A program made the position numbers and the translations under genes. From the NCBI GenBank assembly GCA_002352215.1, contig DEIB01000009.1, positions 75,376 through 139,375 on the forward strand: 64,000 bases of DNA, written 5' to 3'. Origin of the DNA: Chthonomonas sp. UBA2785 (lineage in GTDB: Bacteria > Armatimonadota > Fimbriimonadia > Fimbriimonadales > Fimbriimonadaceae). This document shows, one piece after another, positions 35,701 through 43,696 of the stretch. Within the stretch, counting starts at the first letter, position 1. Every line of letters starts with the position of its first letter. Under the pieces are notes generated by a model, which was given only the letters and a program-made list of their open reading frames with translations, made no database searches and had not been told where the DNA came from.

Positions 35701-36958
35701 TCTTGTACGCCCGCACGGTGTTCCAGTTGCTCAATGAGCTTGTGAACGGTGCGTTCCCCAGCGTATATGCGATTGTGGTGACGCCACCGGTCGGGTCTTC
35801 GATGGACGTAAGCACATCACGCCACACATCCGCATCGTCGGCTTCGGTGGAGTGCTTGGTCGGGGCCCCGTACCCGTACTCTGTCGTGTAGCCACCAGGC
35901 GTGGTGACCGAGGTGAGATAGCCATTGGTGTAGCCGTACTGCACCGTGCGGGTGCCATCGGTTACGGATTTGATGCGGTTGGTGGGCGCATTGGTGCCGT
36001 TGCCCCAGTTGAGGGTGATGACCCGGTTGTTGGGCATCTGCACGCTCGTGAGCTTCTTGGTGCTGAGGCTGCCATTCGCCGTGGCAAACGTAACCGAATC
36101 CGAACTGTAGTTGTAGGTCGTGACATTGCCCTGGCGGTCCTTCACCGTCTTGAGCATCAGCACATAACCCGGTTCCGGCGTGGCGAAGGGCTGATCCCAG
36201 GGCACCATGCCGCCGGTGTAGACACCCAGTGGCTCGTAAGTCATCTCGGTGCCGTCGGGGGTCAGAGTTTGGTTCGACTTGAGGATGTACTTGGTCACTC
36301 CTCCGTCGGTTTGGATTTCGTAATCCGGCTTGTAGAGGTTCTTATCCCATGGCGGAGACGTGATGACGCCATCGAGATCCCGCTGGTGGGTGGTTTTCTC
36401 ACCACTGGCATCCTCTGAAACCACAGTGGCCGGCGCGGCGGCGAACGGGCTGTTGGGATCCACCTCGGACGAATGCTGATCCATCATCGTCTGCGGAGTG
36501 GAAAGCGAGGGTCCGCTGGCCGAAGTGAGAAGGCCGCCCACGGTGGTACGGGCATCAATCGTGGGAGACCACCCGTAGCCCAGGCCAGTTTCGTCAAACG
36601 CATTGGCGCTGTAAACCCGGGTCATAGCTACCGGCACGCCGAACCCTTCTTCAAAGCTCAGATCCGTGACGCTTTGAGAGTAATTCCCCGACAGCACACT
36701 GATCCCATTCCAGTCCACATCGAACTTCGGGCTGCCCGCCCAGTAAGGGTTTGGCGCGTAATACGTCGTCTTGCCCCGGAGTTTCGCCATCTCAGTCGCG
36801 GACAAAGCCCGAGACACACCGACTTCCTTGATGTACTGGGCTCGCTTTGCTTCAGCGTGCTTTACGCCTTCGGCCACCACATTGCTGGGAATAGATATCG
36901 CCAGCACGGCAGTTGCCCCCAACCGGGCAGCAAAGGAAACGAGTCGCGAATTGAGCAT
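32765..36958 (-). CDS. RHS/YD-repeat protein with hydrophobic C-terminal tip
   Basis: A 1397-aa exported protein. It has a Sec signal (LGATAVLAISIPSNVVA), a DUF6531-like N-terminal region (GISVLSGNYSQSVTDLSFEE, VAMTRVYSANAFDETGLGYG), many YD/RHS repeats (for example YDPDGRVEAIQ, TYDTLNRMKV), and the RHS core boundary GLIYMRARFYEPWSGRFLSEDP near residue 1235. After the boundary the last about 130 residues (1265-1397) are unrelated to RHS and contain four hydrophobic segments. RHS shells usually encapsulate a variable C-terminal effector; here the tip would be membrane-active or a membrane anchor. ATG directly abuts the upstream C39-like stop (TAA-ATG). Moderate GC, probably acquired. Confidence 0.92.
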   Translation of the reverse strand: MLNSRLVSFAARLGATAVLAISIPSNVVAEGVKHAEAKRAQYIKEVGVSRALSATEMAKLRGKTTYYAPNPYWAGSPKFDVDWNGISVLSGNYSQSVTDLSFEEGFGVPVAMTRVYSANAFDETGLGYGWSPTIDARTTVGGLLTSASGPSLSTPQTMMDQHSSEVDPNSPFAAAPATVVSEDASGEKTTHQRDLDGVITSPPWDKNLYKPDYEIQTDGGVTKYILKSNQTLTPDGTEMTYEPLGVYTGGMVPWDQPFATPEPGYVLMLKTVKDRQGNVTTYNYSSDSVTFATANGSLSTKKLTSVQMPNNRVITLNWGNGTNAPTNRIKSVTDGTRTVQYGYTNGYLTSVTTPGGYTTEYGYGAPTKHSTEADDADVWRDVLTSIEDPTGGVTTIAYTLGNAPFTSSLSNWNTVRAYKITLPSGIQYRAYPHYNLKGDANEDADMTGSRFQGFTVYSAPVSGVRSLSTGVQVAIGQIPSTTFDGVDDPIIVSVSHNNGIDFYPPGIFKAFDPETYDCVIEWSVDNWNNATESVPNTGIRKYTKNNFLGQPLVEEVKEVVGGSTVRTTTTEHAYWGQDKYFQRKASRVSMGNYGGGGSYRYTFTDYYNSSASAGSRGQPKEVYDTEYGDVVLDSSNPKPAGVGTSAYWRYEVELSGTSVPSGLFEYDSVGRANKVKKLQKFVSGNPIYNETRSTYYGITGGYYGEAASVTEAYGTADARTTTSDTFDAAGRVTKVTDANGREIKTIYDPDGRVEAIQEKVGSVFADVFEYVYGTSGPSNGQAIQILSYQNDGVTQEITYGTSGVTYALPYDIKTTTENDSYLHQVTYQFNEHGDRTAALHNSNGERYGYQYSNFTTVGRSMDVSRVFTTMERLNWNGTTYVTTNEKHNYDFSVDGKLLEANFAHQRNGSGDVIRQARAVYSYDVANRVNAIEYFWDTFDNFGSLTSSEKVFKSDAEYNHPLGLKTQMGFRENNGSNGWSTGRTEYYEYDPKRDYLLEVDYNDGLSNEVQSWDYDPAGNRIADSMRGNSWTYDTLNRMKVSPGTIHTYNAVGDRTKDTFFVGGSTYQSTYTWRLGQLESYSNPYTGIDITNQYRADGLRAMRWTTDDGGNYLVTHTDYDGQMPAFEQQEDYVTSAIWKRWNALGARGIDAYYNSTSNSWLYPLYDVHGNVKATLARSGATGYSTANWKSYDVWGGERASTGSGSMFGYCGNLGHPTDPENGLIYMRARFYEPWSGRFLSEDPAKDGSNWYVYAENGPSSFSDFTGKYAEADWWTINRTIAIGMFALGVMVLRGVGPRREPHVEAAYKKTWGVPVGAAALQVSAFYSVQSISESPNGNHSLATFLDACQAWSNFFFVIALAMNYSGRSGVATAMFAVTGFYSVTLLGLLIQMDVDASRR

Positions 36959-37909
36959 TTAGTTCTTCCTCTTGAGGATGTAGTAGGTTTCGGGCTTGCC
37001 GTTTGGTTCACCCAGAGTGATGTCTCGGTCCTGACCCGTCATGGGGTCGAAAATTGTGAAATTGCCTTGGCTTCGCTTGAGAACCAGGACATAGTGGGCG
37101 CCTTGAAGCCACATGAAGGGCGTGCTTTGTCGCTCGAAATCTGGGCGATTGAGCGCATGCCCCTCAAGGCGGAGACCATGTTTGGCGGCCACCCGCTGCA
37201 GGTCCGCCATGCTGGCCCCTTCTAGCGTGAGTCCGGCCTCTTGAACGAGCGTTTCGATGGAGGGGGCGTTGCGGCTACGCATCTCTAGCCAGCGATGAAG
37301 GGCGCGCGGGCCACACTCGGCCAGCCTGAGGGCAAGCCTCGCTTGTTGCTCTTCGTACTTCTTTTGCCGCTCGATATCCAGGGTCTCGCGCTCTTGGTCT
37401 GAATCTGCCAAGTCATGCAGACGTCGATAAACACTGTTGACAAAGGGAGTCTGCGGATATTCCTGAAGGAAACTCTTGAGCAACTGCTTGGCGCGCGCCT
37501 TATCGCCTCCCATTTGAGCGGCGACGGCCGCTTGGTAATCGGCCTGTTCTCTGATCGCCTGGGCTTGGGTGTCTTCGGTAAGCGAAGAATCCGCTTCTAT
37601 ACGTTGGCTGACCGATTCCAGAATGGCACCTGCCTCACCTGGACCCTCCGATGACGCCGCTTGGTAGGCGATCTCAAGTCCAACCCTCGCGGCTTCTCGT
37701 TTCGGCTCGGCCCCTTCCACCTTTTCAGCGGCAGCCCAGATCTGTTCCACGTGCTGGGCATTGCTGACATCACTTCGCTTTGGGGCTTCAATCGCCGCTC
37801 GAAACGCGCGATGGTTTTGCTCCTTTGTGCGCTGCGCCCAACCAGCCCAGGCAAATGCCCCGAGGGTGCAAGTGGTTGCAGTAATGACAACAATCGCCCT
37901 TCGGTTCAT
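36959..37909 (-). CDS. Membrane-anchored C39-like peptidase
   Basis: A 316-aa protein with an N-terminal membrane anchor (AIVVITATTCTLGAFAWAGWA), a long helical, TPR-like central part (about 30-190, including AKQLLKSFLQEYPQTPFV) and a C-terminal papain-like domain of the C39 type. This has AECGPRALHRWLEM (Cys199), SMADLQRVAAKHGLRLEG, GAHYVLVLKR (His272) and FTIFDPMTGQ (Asp288). Such domains cleave leader or precursor peptides in export systems; here it would face the outside and could process the RHS protein encoded next. It follows the upstream gene as TAA-ATG and precedes RHS the same way, so the three are translationally coupled. Confidence 0.85.
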   Translation of the reverse strand: MNRRAIVVITATTCTLGAFAWAGWAQRTKEQNHRAFRAAIEAPKRSDVSNAQHVEQIWAAAEKVEGAEPKREAARVGLEIAYQAASSEGPGEAGAILESVSQRIEADSSLTEDTQAQAIREQADYQAAVAAQMGGDKARAKQLLKSFLQEYPQTPFVNSVYRRLHDLADSDQERETLDIERQKKYEEQQARLALRLAECGPRALHRWLEMRSRNAPSIETLVQEAGLTLEGASMADLQRVAAKHGLRLEGHALNRPDFERQSTPFMWLQGAHYVLVLKRSQGNFTIFDPMTGQDRDITLGEPNGKPETYYILKRKN

Positions 37910-39382
37910 TTAGGGGCCCGCCTGTGATCCGGAATACTGCCACCCCGCTGGCAGCCAACCACTTGTTCGATTCCCGGTGTACTCGATCACCCAAACACGA
38001 GGAGCGCTGTCGCTATGAGGGAACGTGGCACTTTCAGCAATCCGCTCGGATTCCCACTCGCGGCTCGCAAAGTACCGCCAGGTCGCGCCGTAACTGTTGT
38101 TGTTGCCAGCATCGTCGTCGTCGCTGTATTGTTGTCGCAAAGACTCTGACTGAGTGATGATCCCGACACCTCGTTGATAGAATTCGGTGAAGTAATACGC
38201 CCAGTAGCTGTTGTTCGGATCTGGATAGGAAGCAGTGAGCGGGAAATTCCAGAAGAGCCCGCCGGGGCCACAGTCGTCGTCCTGGTTCATGCCGAGGCTG
38301 ACGGTGTAGATGACGTCACCGGTATCCGCGATGTACGACCCGTCGGGAAGGATGTTCGGGGTGAGGTCCTCACGGTCGTAAACCGTCCATCGCCTCTCCC
38401 AAGTCACAGTTGACTCAGATTCGCCGAGGTTGGCGTCGGTGCTAACCGGGACAAAGTTGCCTAGGATGGGAGTCTCAAGGCCGGGGTAAGGATGGTTGCC
38501 GCCGCCACTAATTGTGGGTGGCCCACCGAGGTCAAACATGGATGCCGTAGCATAGACCCGGTCCGCAGGTGCAACCGTGGAAGTGTTTTGAGGCCAGAGC
38601 TGAATTCTTGCCGTACCGCTCTTGTCTTGGTAAGGCCAAGCGATATTCCCAATAAACAAGCCACCTCGGAACACCCACGGGCCAAAGTTCAAATTCCTCA
38701 GAGCTGAGTTCGGGTCGGCAATCACGCCACCATCTCGAGAAGGGTCACCGTAACCACGGCGAGTGTCCATGGAGGCATCGTGGGCATCGTGGCGATGGAT
38801 CGTGTAGTTGACACTGTAGTAGGTGTCACTGTAAGTTACGACATGCTCGTCTTGCTCAGGGATATCCGCTACGTTCGTGACCCTACGTCTTACCGTGATG
38901 GGTACAACAACCTCATCCTCATCGGGGTTGATGGGGATAAACAGACCTCGGAGCGAGTTGTAGCCCGGGAATGCTCGCATTCCGTACGTCGGGTTTTGCC
39001 CTCCACTCAGGACCGGGAACCACTGAGCTGGCCCTTGCCCCGTGTTCTGTTGATAGGCCAGTTGAGATATGTGGGCGGTATAGCCCCCGCTTCCGGATTC
39101 TGAACCTGTAAAGGTTCCAGGCACGGCCATCTCAAGCCCAATGTACGTTCCGGGTGTTTCGGGGTCCACCGGCGGGTAATTCTTGCTGACCTTGAACATG
39201 ATGCACAGCACGTGCAACCCGTCTACATCGCTTCCGAACGCTCCTGAAACAAGGGGGTGGAGGTTGTTGCGAGGATAGAATTCCCTAAGCCCTACAACAT
39301 AGAAATCCGCTGGGAGACCGTACGTGATTGGTGGCTCAGATTGCAGGCCGAGAGCTGTTGATAGGACAAGGGAGAACAACAT
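37910..39382 (-). CDS. Secreted beta-rich protein of unknown function
   Basis: A 490-aa protein with signal peptide (MLFSLVLSTALGLQS) and a beta-rich composition heavy in Tyr, Pro, Gly, Asn and Asp (for example FGPWVFRGGLFIGNIAWPYQ and GWLPAGWQYSGSQ). No family recognised. The ATG at 39382 follows AAGGA; the longer frame to 39535 lacks a signal. First gene of the operon with the C39-like peptidase, the RHS protein and the small membrane protein, and the stop codon directly abuts the peptidase ATG. Probably exported together with the RHS protein. Confidence 0.75.
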   Translation of the reverse strand: MLFSLVLSTALGLQSEPPITYGLPADFYVVGLREFYPRNNLHPLVSGAFGSDVDGLHVLCIMFKVSKNYPPVDPETPGTYIGLEMAVPGTFTGSESGSGGYTAHISQLAYQQNTGQGPAQWFPVLSGGQNPTYGMRAFPGYNSLRGLFIPINPDEDEVVVPITVRRRVTNVADIPEQDEHVVTYSDTYYSVNYTIHRHDAHDASMDTRRGYGDPSRDGGVIADPNSALRNLNFGPWVFRGGLFIGNIAWPYQDKSGTARIQLWPQNTSTVAPADRVYATASMFDLGGPPTISGGGNHPYPGLETPILGNFVPVSTDANLGESESTVTWERRWTVYDREDLTPNILPDGSYIADTGDVIYTVSLGMNQDDDCGPGGLFWNFPLTASYPDPNNSYWAYYFTEFYQRGVGIITQSESLRQQYSDDDDAGNNNSYGATWRYFASREWESERIAESATFPHSDSAPRVWVIEYTGNRTSGWLPAGWQYSGSQAGP

Positions 39383-39813
39383 CGCCGTTCCTTTGCGCAA
39401 GTTTTGCCCACAGACTTGCTTCACTGTCAACCCCCTAAATAGGCGGGTCAGAAATATGATTGTGTACTCTCGTAACTTCCGTTGGTCAAGCAATGATGCT
39501 CTGCCAGATGAAACATCCTGAGCACGATCCCCCATTCGGAAGATGTTGCTGGGTCACTAGCAAACTATAGGTTTCCCAACAATTATCAACAAGAAGACTA
39601 CTATTCGCCAGAAAGTCGATTCTTCCCTTCGAGGGGCAATACGTGACGCACGAGATCGGCGATCTCTAAGTGCATCCGACCCCAGTTAGAATGCGGCATG
39701 GGCTCACGAAATGGGCGAACTCAATCGGCCTCGAAGGCCAAATTACGTGGTGTACACGTGGGGTAAACGAAATCAGGGTGCCGAAGTAAATGGGCGATTT
39801 TGAACCTGATTTC
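39383..39813. other. Non-coding upstream region of the RHS operon
   Basis: AT-richer DNA without a supportable gene. It carries the unmapped promoter of the RHS operon, a small GGCCT-CGA-AGGCC hairpin near 39730 and a GTGTACAC palindrome near 39750. It ends at the tRNA-Pro gene. Confidence 0.4.
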
Positions 39814-39890
39814 TGGTCGGAGCGCCGGGATTTGAACCCGGGACCTCTTCCCCCCCAGAGAAGCGCGCTACCAAACTGCGCTACGCCCCG
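39814..39890 (-). tRNA. tRNA-Pro(GGG), CCA encoded
   Basis: A 77-nt cloverleaf: acceptor CGGGGCG with CGCTCCG, anticodon loop CTGGGGG between CTTCT and GGAAG (anticodon GGG), T arm CCGGGTTCAAATCCCGG and encoded CCA at 39814-39816. Its 3' terminal 13 bases recur at 31699, marking it as a candidate integration site. Confidence 0.95.
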
Positions 39891-39952
39891 AACCGAGGCA
39901 CAAATATACCCGGACCACCGCGCGGGCGGCCCGGGTACGGACTAGCCTGACC

Positions 39953-41620
39953 TTAGCGGCCCGGCGCGGCCAGCCAGGGCGTGCGGCCCTTGCTGTACAG
40001 GTACCGCAGCAGGTCCACGGCCGAACCCGGCGCGGGCACCCCCACCAGGGTGCGGTCGATCGCACCGGCGGCTTCCATCGCCTTGCGGGCTTCGCTGGGG
40101 CGCTGCATCATCTGCAGGGCACCGGCCAGGGCGTATTGCGCACCGGCGTATTCCGGCGCGGCTCCCACGGCGGCGCGAGCCCACTTCATCGTGTCGTCCT
40201 TGTTGCCATCCTGCATGGCCAACATGGCCAGAGCGGTGAGGGCTTCGAACGAATCCGGGCGAGCTTCGATGGCCGCCTCTAGCAGCGCCTTAGCCATGCC
40301 CCGTTGACGATCCACTTGCTCCGAAGACAGCGACTCGTTGAACGAATAGGTGTAGGCCTGGATCGCGCGCTCCGTCAGCAGCTCGTAGCTGGCGGCATCG
40401 GTGAGGATCGCATTCTCAAAGGCGATGCGGGCTTCATCCGGGCGGCGGGCCTGTTGCAGCAGCACCGACTGGTAGTAACCCACCAGCGTCGGGTCGCCGT
40501 TGCTCTGGCGGTACTGTTGCAGCACCTGGCCCATGCCGTTCAGGTTGCCGGCGCGCAGGCTGGTGAAGATCTGCGCCGTCACCACCGCGTTGCGGCTGGG
40601 GTCCAGCAGCAGGGCTTCCTTCATTGCGGCCGAAGCCTTCTCGTTCTCACCCATGTAGGCGTGGAAGCAGGCGGCCAGCGCGTAGGTTTCCGCGTCCATC
40701 GTGTTGCTGCGGCGGGCCAGATCAATGGCTTCGGCGGCATCCTTCAGGCGGGCAGAGCGCAGGTAAGCGTAGATCAGGCGGTTGCCGTGGCCGATCTTGC
40801 TCGGGTCCTTGGCAAACACCGGAGCCAGGCGGCGCGCCGCATCGTTAAAGCGGCGGATATCCAGCAGGGCATCCGCGTAGGCCGGCAGATTTTCTTCGGT
40901 CGGTTCGCCCATCGCGTCGATGCGGGCGGCGTTGGCGGCGTTCTGGTTGGTGGCGGCAGACCGGAAGGCCTCGGAGAGGGTGCCCAGAAGGGAGGCATTG
41001 TCCGAAGTCCCACGTTCCAGCGCCAAGAAGGCGCGTCGAAGGTTGATGCCGCTCAGCAGTTGGCGGGCCGGCACGTTGGCCGGGTCGCTCGCCACGATGT
41101 CTTCGGCAAACTTTTGGGCCAGGTCTAGCACCCCGGCGCCCAGGTTGGCGCGGGCCAGCACCAGGCGGGCGGAGTTGTCGTTGCCATCAATGCGCAGGGC
41201 CGTGCGGCCATGCAGAATCGCCTTGGCCCACTGGCTCTCTTGCAGGGCTTCGTTGGCAATCCCCACGTGGTAGCCCACACCCTTGCTCAGGCCGTTGTCA
41301 ATCTTCAGGCGGAGCGTCTTCTTCACGCTGCCCCCTTCGGAGTTGTAGGCCGCGAAGGTCACAGAAAACGGGCCGTCATCCTCGGTGAGCGAATCAATGT
41401 TGAATTCGTACGGGGTGCTCTGATCGGTGTCGCGAAGGTCTTCACCAATGTAGAACTCGACGCTTGTCACCAGGGCTTCACTCTGCACGCGCGCGGTGAA
41501 CTTCACGTCGCCACTGATGGTGTCACCATCGCTATGGCTCAACGACAGGGTCATGGGGGCTGCTAGCGCCCACGGGGCCGTCAATGCCAGCCAAACACTC
41601 AAACCAATCCTTCTTTTCAT
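39953..41620 (-). CDS. Exported Ig-like plus TPR protein
   Basis: A 555-aa protein with signal peptide (IGLSVWLALTAPWALA), a beta-sandwich of the bacterial Ig type (MTLSLSHSDGDTISGDVKF to about residue 105) and about ten TPR-like helical repeats (for example AILHGRTALRIDGNDNSARLVLARANLG, given as two adjoining motifs, and AYALAACFHAYMGEN-type units). Probably a periplasmic scaffold; function unknown. The ATG at 41620 gives the signal peptide; the longer frame to 41647 adds nine non-family residues. Confidence 0.82.
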   Translation of the reverse strand: MKRRIGLSVWLALTAPWALAAPMTLSLSHSDGDTISGDVKFTARVQSEALVTSVEFYIGEDLRDTDQSTPYEFNIDSLTEDDGPFSVTFAAYNSEGGSVKKTLRLKIDNGLSKGVGYHVGIANEALQESQWAKAILHGRTALRIDGNDNSARLVLARANLGAGVLDLAQKFAEDIVASDPANVPARQLLSGINLRRAFLALERGTSDNASLLGTLSEAFRSAATNQNAANAARIDAMGEPTEENLPAYADALLDIRRFNDAARRLAPVFAKDPSKIGHGNRLIYAYLRSARLKDAAEAIDLARRSNTMDAETYALAACFHAYMGENEKASAAMKEALLLDPSRNAVVTAQIFTSLRAGNLNGMGQVLQQYRQSNGDPTLVGYYQSVLLQQARRPDEARIAFENAILTDAASYELLTERAIQAYTYSFNESLSSEQVDRQRGMAKALLEAAIEARPDSFEALTALAMLAMQDGNKDDTMKWARAAVGAAPEYAGAQYALAGALQMMQRPSEARKAMEAAGAIDRTLVGVPAPGSAVDLLRYLYSKGRTPWLAAPGR

Positions 41621-41677
41621 GCTATTAGGGCCTTGCCCCTCGCGCAATTATGACGCGCCCGGGGAGTATACGTTTCG

Positions 41678-42034
41678 TCAGACCGCATCAGTGCCCGATT
41701 CTCCGGTCCGAATTCTGATTGCGTCCTCCACTTTCTCGACAAAAATCTTGCCGGACCCGGCCGCTTCGGTGCGCACGGCACCCGAAATGGCCTGGATCAC
41801 GCGCTCTTGGTCGGCTTCGGTGACCACCAATTCCACCCGGCTGCGCAGAGGCATGGCGATGAGATATTCGTGACCCGCCAGTTGCACGGCCTGCTCGGGG
41901 TTGTCCCCTCGGCCACGGGCTTCCCCGATGGTCATGCCGCCCAGGTTGAGGTTGCCGAGGGCCGTTTTCACGTCTTCAAGCTGGAACGGCTTGATATACG
42001 CCGTGATGCGGACCATGGGCTTAGTTTGGCTCAT
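41678..42034 (-). CDS. PII-like nitrogen regulatory protein
   Basis: A 118-aa PII-family protein: VRITAYIKPFQLEDVKTAL, GGMTIGEARGRG, EYLIAMPLRSRVELVV and the C-terminal signature SGKIFVEKVEDAIRIRTGE. GlnB/GlnK proteins bind ATP/ADP and 2-oxoglutarate and control nitrogen enzymes or ammonium channels. The T loop (about DNPEQAVQLAGHEY) lacks the uridylylated Tyr51 motif of GlnB, so control by uridylylation is unlikely. No amtB or glnA adjoins. The start is either this ATG (MSQTKP) or the ATG at 42016 (MVRITAY). Confidence 0.88.
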   Translation of the reverse strand: MSQTKPMVRITAYIKPFQLEDVKTALGNLNLGGMTIGEARGRGDNPEQAVQLAGHEYLIAMPLRSRVELVVTEADQERVIQAISGAVRTEAAGSGKIFVEKVEDAIRIRTGESGTDAV

Positions 42035-42098
42035 GCGCCCTGGGGATTTGGAAGAAGCGGGCGAGCGGGGGCATCCTCTCTTGCCCCCGCCCTGTTCG

Positions 42099-42329
42099 TC
42101 ACTTATCGGTGTTGGCCCGCTGCCCCGCACCCATGTCCCCGTGACCCGGGGCACCATTGTTCGGATTGGCTTTCGACCAATCCTCCAATGTTGTGGCGTT
42201 CTTGCCGGCTTCGAGATCAGCCGGCGGTTGTTCCGCCGTCGTTTCGAGATTCGCGCCCTCTCCGCCGCTGCACCCGATGATGAAGGCCACCAAGAGGGTG
42301 GCGATCAGCATTTTGAGGAATCGCGCCAT
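42099..42329 (-). CDS. Small lipoprotein downstream of a pseudopilin
   Basis: A 76-aa lipoprotein with lipobox (LLVAFIIGCSGG) and a hydrophilic tail ending GHGDMGAGQRANTDK. The ATG lies two bases after the pseudopilin stop, so the two are co-transcribed. A longer frame over the pilin gene is a shadow. Function unknown. Confidence 0.78.
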   Translation of the reverse strand: MARFLKMLIATLLVAFIIGCSGGEGANLETTAEQPPADLEAGKNATTLEDWSKANPNNGAPGHGDMGAGQRANTDK

Positions 42330-42331
42330 GA

Positions 42332-43234
42332 CTAGTCCGGCGACCACACCGTCGTGCCGGTGAACGGGATGTTCACGAAGTCCTGGCAGGCGATGTTGCC
42401 CAGGCCGAATCGGCTGCCGTCCAGCAGTTCGCTCGGGCTGGCGCAGTAGGCCAGGCGGTCGTTCAGCTGGCTCGGCACGTAAACGTAGCCGACGCCCGTG
42501 GTCAGGCCGCCGCGGAACTTCACGTTCTTGGCGTGACCATCGGCGTAAGCCATGTTGAAGCGGCCACCGAAACGGAACTGGCTTTGGCGCGTGTTGGCCG
42601 TCACCGGGAACGTATCTAGGATCCAAGCCTTACCGCCGGCACTGTTCGGGAACATGCCAATCGTCGGGCGCGGCGTGTCGTAGGTGTCGCCGAAGACGAA
42701 CAGGTTGGCCGGTTCGTCAAACGTGGTCAGCGAGCGACCCGGCTGCGTGGTGCCGGCGCTGCCGTCCACCCCGTTGATGAACTGCTCGCGGTCGAGCACG
42801 CCACCACCGGCGTAGATCTGCGGGCCCCAGTTGTAGCCGTAGCCCAGGCAGCGGCCTTCCGGGTTCAGGTCGTAAATGGCCTTGCCCCACGGCGTGTTCA
42901 GGCGGTCGCTGGAGTTGTGGTAGTAGCAACCCTTTTCGGTGCGCTCGCTGCTGAAGAAGATGGGCACGTTCTTGACGTACGGCATCATCACCACCCAGAA
43001 GTCGGTGCGGTGCACACCCTGCGGACCACCGGAGGAGACCATCACGGCGCGGTCATCATAGTCGGCGGCATAGATTTGCCACGACGTTCCGATCTGCTTG
43101 ACCTGGGAGAGAGCTTGGGTCTTCTTGGCGGCAAGCTTGGCCTGCGCGAAAACCGGGAAGAGGATGGCCGCGAGAATCGCGATGATGGCGATGACGACCA
43201 GGAGTTCGATGAGAGTGAAGGCACGACGAGTCAT
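42332..43234 (-). CDS. Type II secretion/pilin-like pseudopilin (DUF1559-type)
   Basis: A 300-aa protein with a type III (prepilin) signal MTRRA-FTLIELLVVIAIIA and the helix continuing LAAILFPVFAQAK, as seen in the expanded pseudopilin families of Armatimonadota and Planctomycetes. The rest is a pilin-like domain with a C-terminal FNMAYADGHAKNVKF, the H-x9-DG-type motif. It is probably processed by prepilin peptidase and displayed at the surface. No other pilus gene is near. Confidence 0.93.
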   Translation of the reverse strand: MTRRAFTLIELLVVIAIIAILAAILFPVFAQAKLAAKKTQALSQVKQIGTSWQIYAADYDDRAVMVSSGGPQGVHRTDFWVVMMPYVKNVPIFFSSERTEKGCYYHNSSDRLNTPWGKAIYDLNPEGRCLGYGYNWGPQIYAGGGVLDREQFINGVDGSAGTTQPGRSLTTFDEPANLFVFGDTYDTPRPTIGMFPNSAGGKAWILDTFPVTANTRQSQFRFGGRFNMAYADGHAKNVKFRGGLTTGVGYVYVPSQLNDRLAYCASPSELLDGSRFGLGNIACQDFVNIPFTGTTVWSPD

Positions 43235-43385
43235 GATAAGCGCTCCATGCGTGAGCGATTTCAGTGTTCGGCGCGCGGGTTAAGGCGGCGTGAACGTCCG
43301 TTTAAGGCATCGTCAAGTTCTGATTAACGGACCGTAAAGCGTGCCCCGGGGCGGACGGCCCGGTGCCTGGGCGGGCCAGATTTGG

Positions 43386-43391
43386 TACAAT
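43386..43391 (+). promoter_or_regulatory. Probable -10 element of tRNA-Pro(CGG)
   Basis: TACAAT, 14 bases before the mature tRNA 5' end. No convincing -35. Confidence 0.45.
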
Positions 43392-43405
43392 GCGCGTTGC
43401 CGCGT

Positions 43406-43482
43406 CGGGATGTGGCTCAGCTTGGTAGAGCGCCTCGTTCGGGACGAGGAGGTCGGAGGTTCGAATCCTCTCATCCCGACCA
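43406..43482 (+). tRNA. tRNA-Pro(CGG), CCA encoded
   Basis: A 77-nt cloverleaf: acceptor CGGGATG with CATCCCG, anticodon loop TTCGGGA between CCTCG and CGAGG (anticodon CGG), T arm GGAGGTTCGAATCCTCT and encoded CCA. A run of six T follows at once and may terminate transcription. Confidence 0.96.
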
Positions 43483-43490
43483 TTTTTTGT

Positions 43491-43530
43491 TTGTCCCCCT
43501 CGGTTTCGGGGCGCTATTCCTGCGGCGCAC
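43491..43530 (-). repeat. Degenerate copy of the comM 3' end and terminator
   Basis: Read on the minus strand this ends FCAPQE-stop followed by a CCCC...GGGG hairpin, like comM, which ends FRAPQE-stop followed by a CCCCG...CGGGG hairpin (44437-44476). Shared blocks are TTGTCCCC, TTCGGGG and TGCGGCGCAC. The two copies flank the PEP-CTERM gene. Confidence 0.4.
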
Positions 43531-43696
43531 AAAACGGCTCGTTCAGCGCTCTGACGCTACCAACTCCTCAGTCTCCCGCGCAGAATCGGCGAACATTTGA
43601 GGCTAGCCAGCCCGATGCCCTGATAATTTTGCGGGGAAATTGCGTTTCCGGAACTCCACTCATTTTTCACAGTGGTAAGCCCCTATAGGATCTTGT

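Larger units (their letters stand above)
31699..39826. mobile_element. Putative 8.1-kb genomic island at tRNA-Pro(GGG)
   Basis: Bounded by 13-bp copies of the tRNA-Pro 3' end. It contains the C-terminal remnant of a tyrosine integrase 180 bases from the distal end and a four-gene operon (32373-39382) with lower GC than the flanks. The flanking genes (DUF1275, TPR protein) have ordinary high GC. No intact integrase, relaxase or phage gene is present, so it would be a decayed, fixed island. The short repeat is the weakest part of the argument. Confidence 0.55.
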
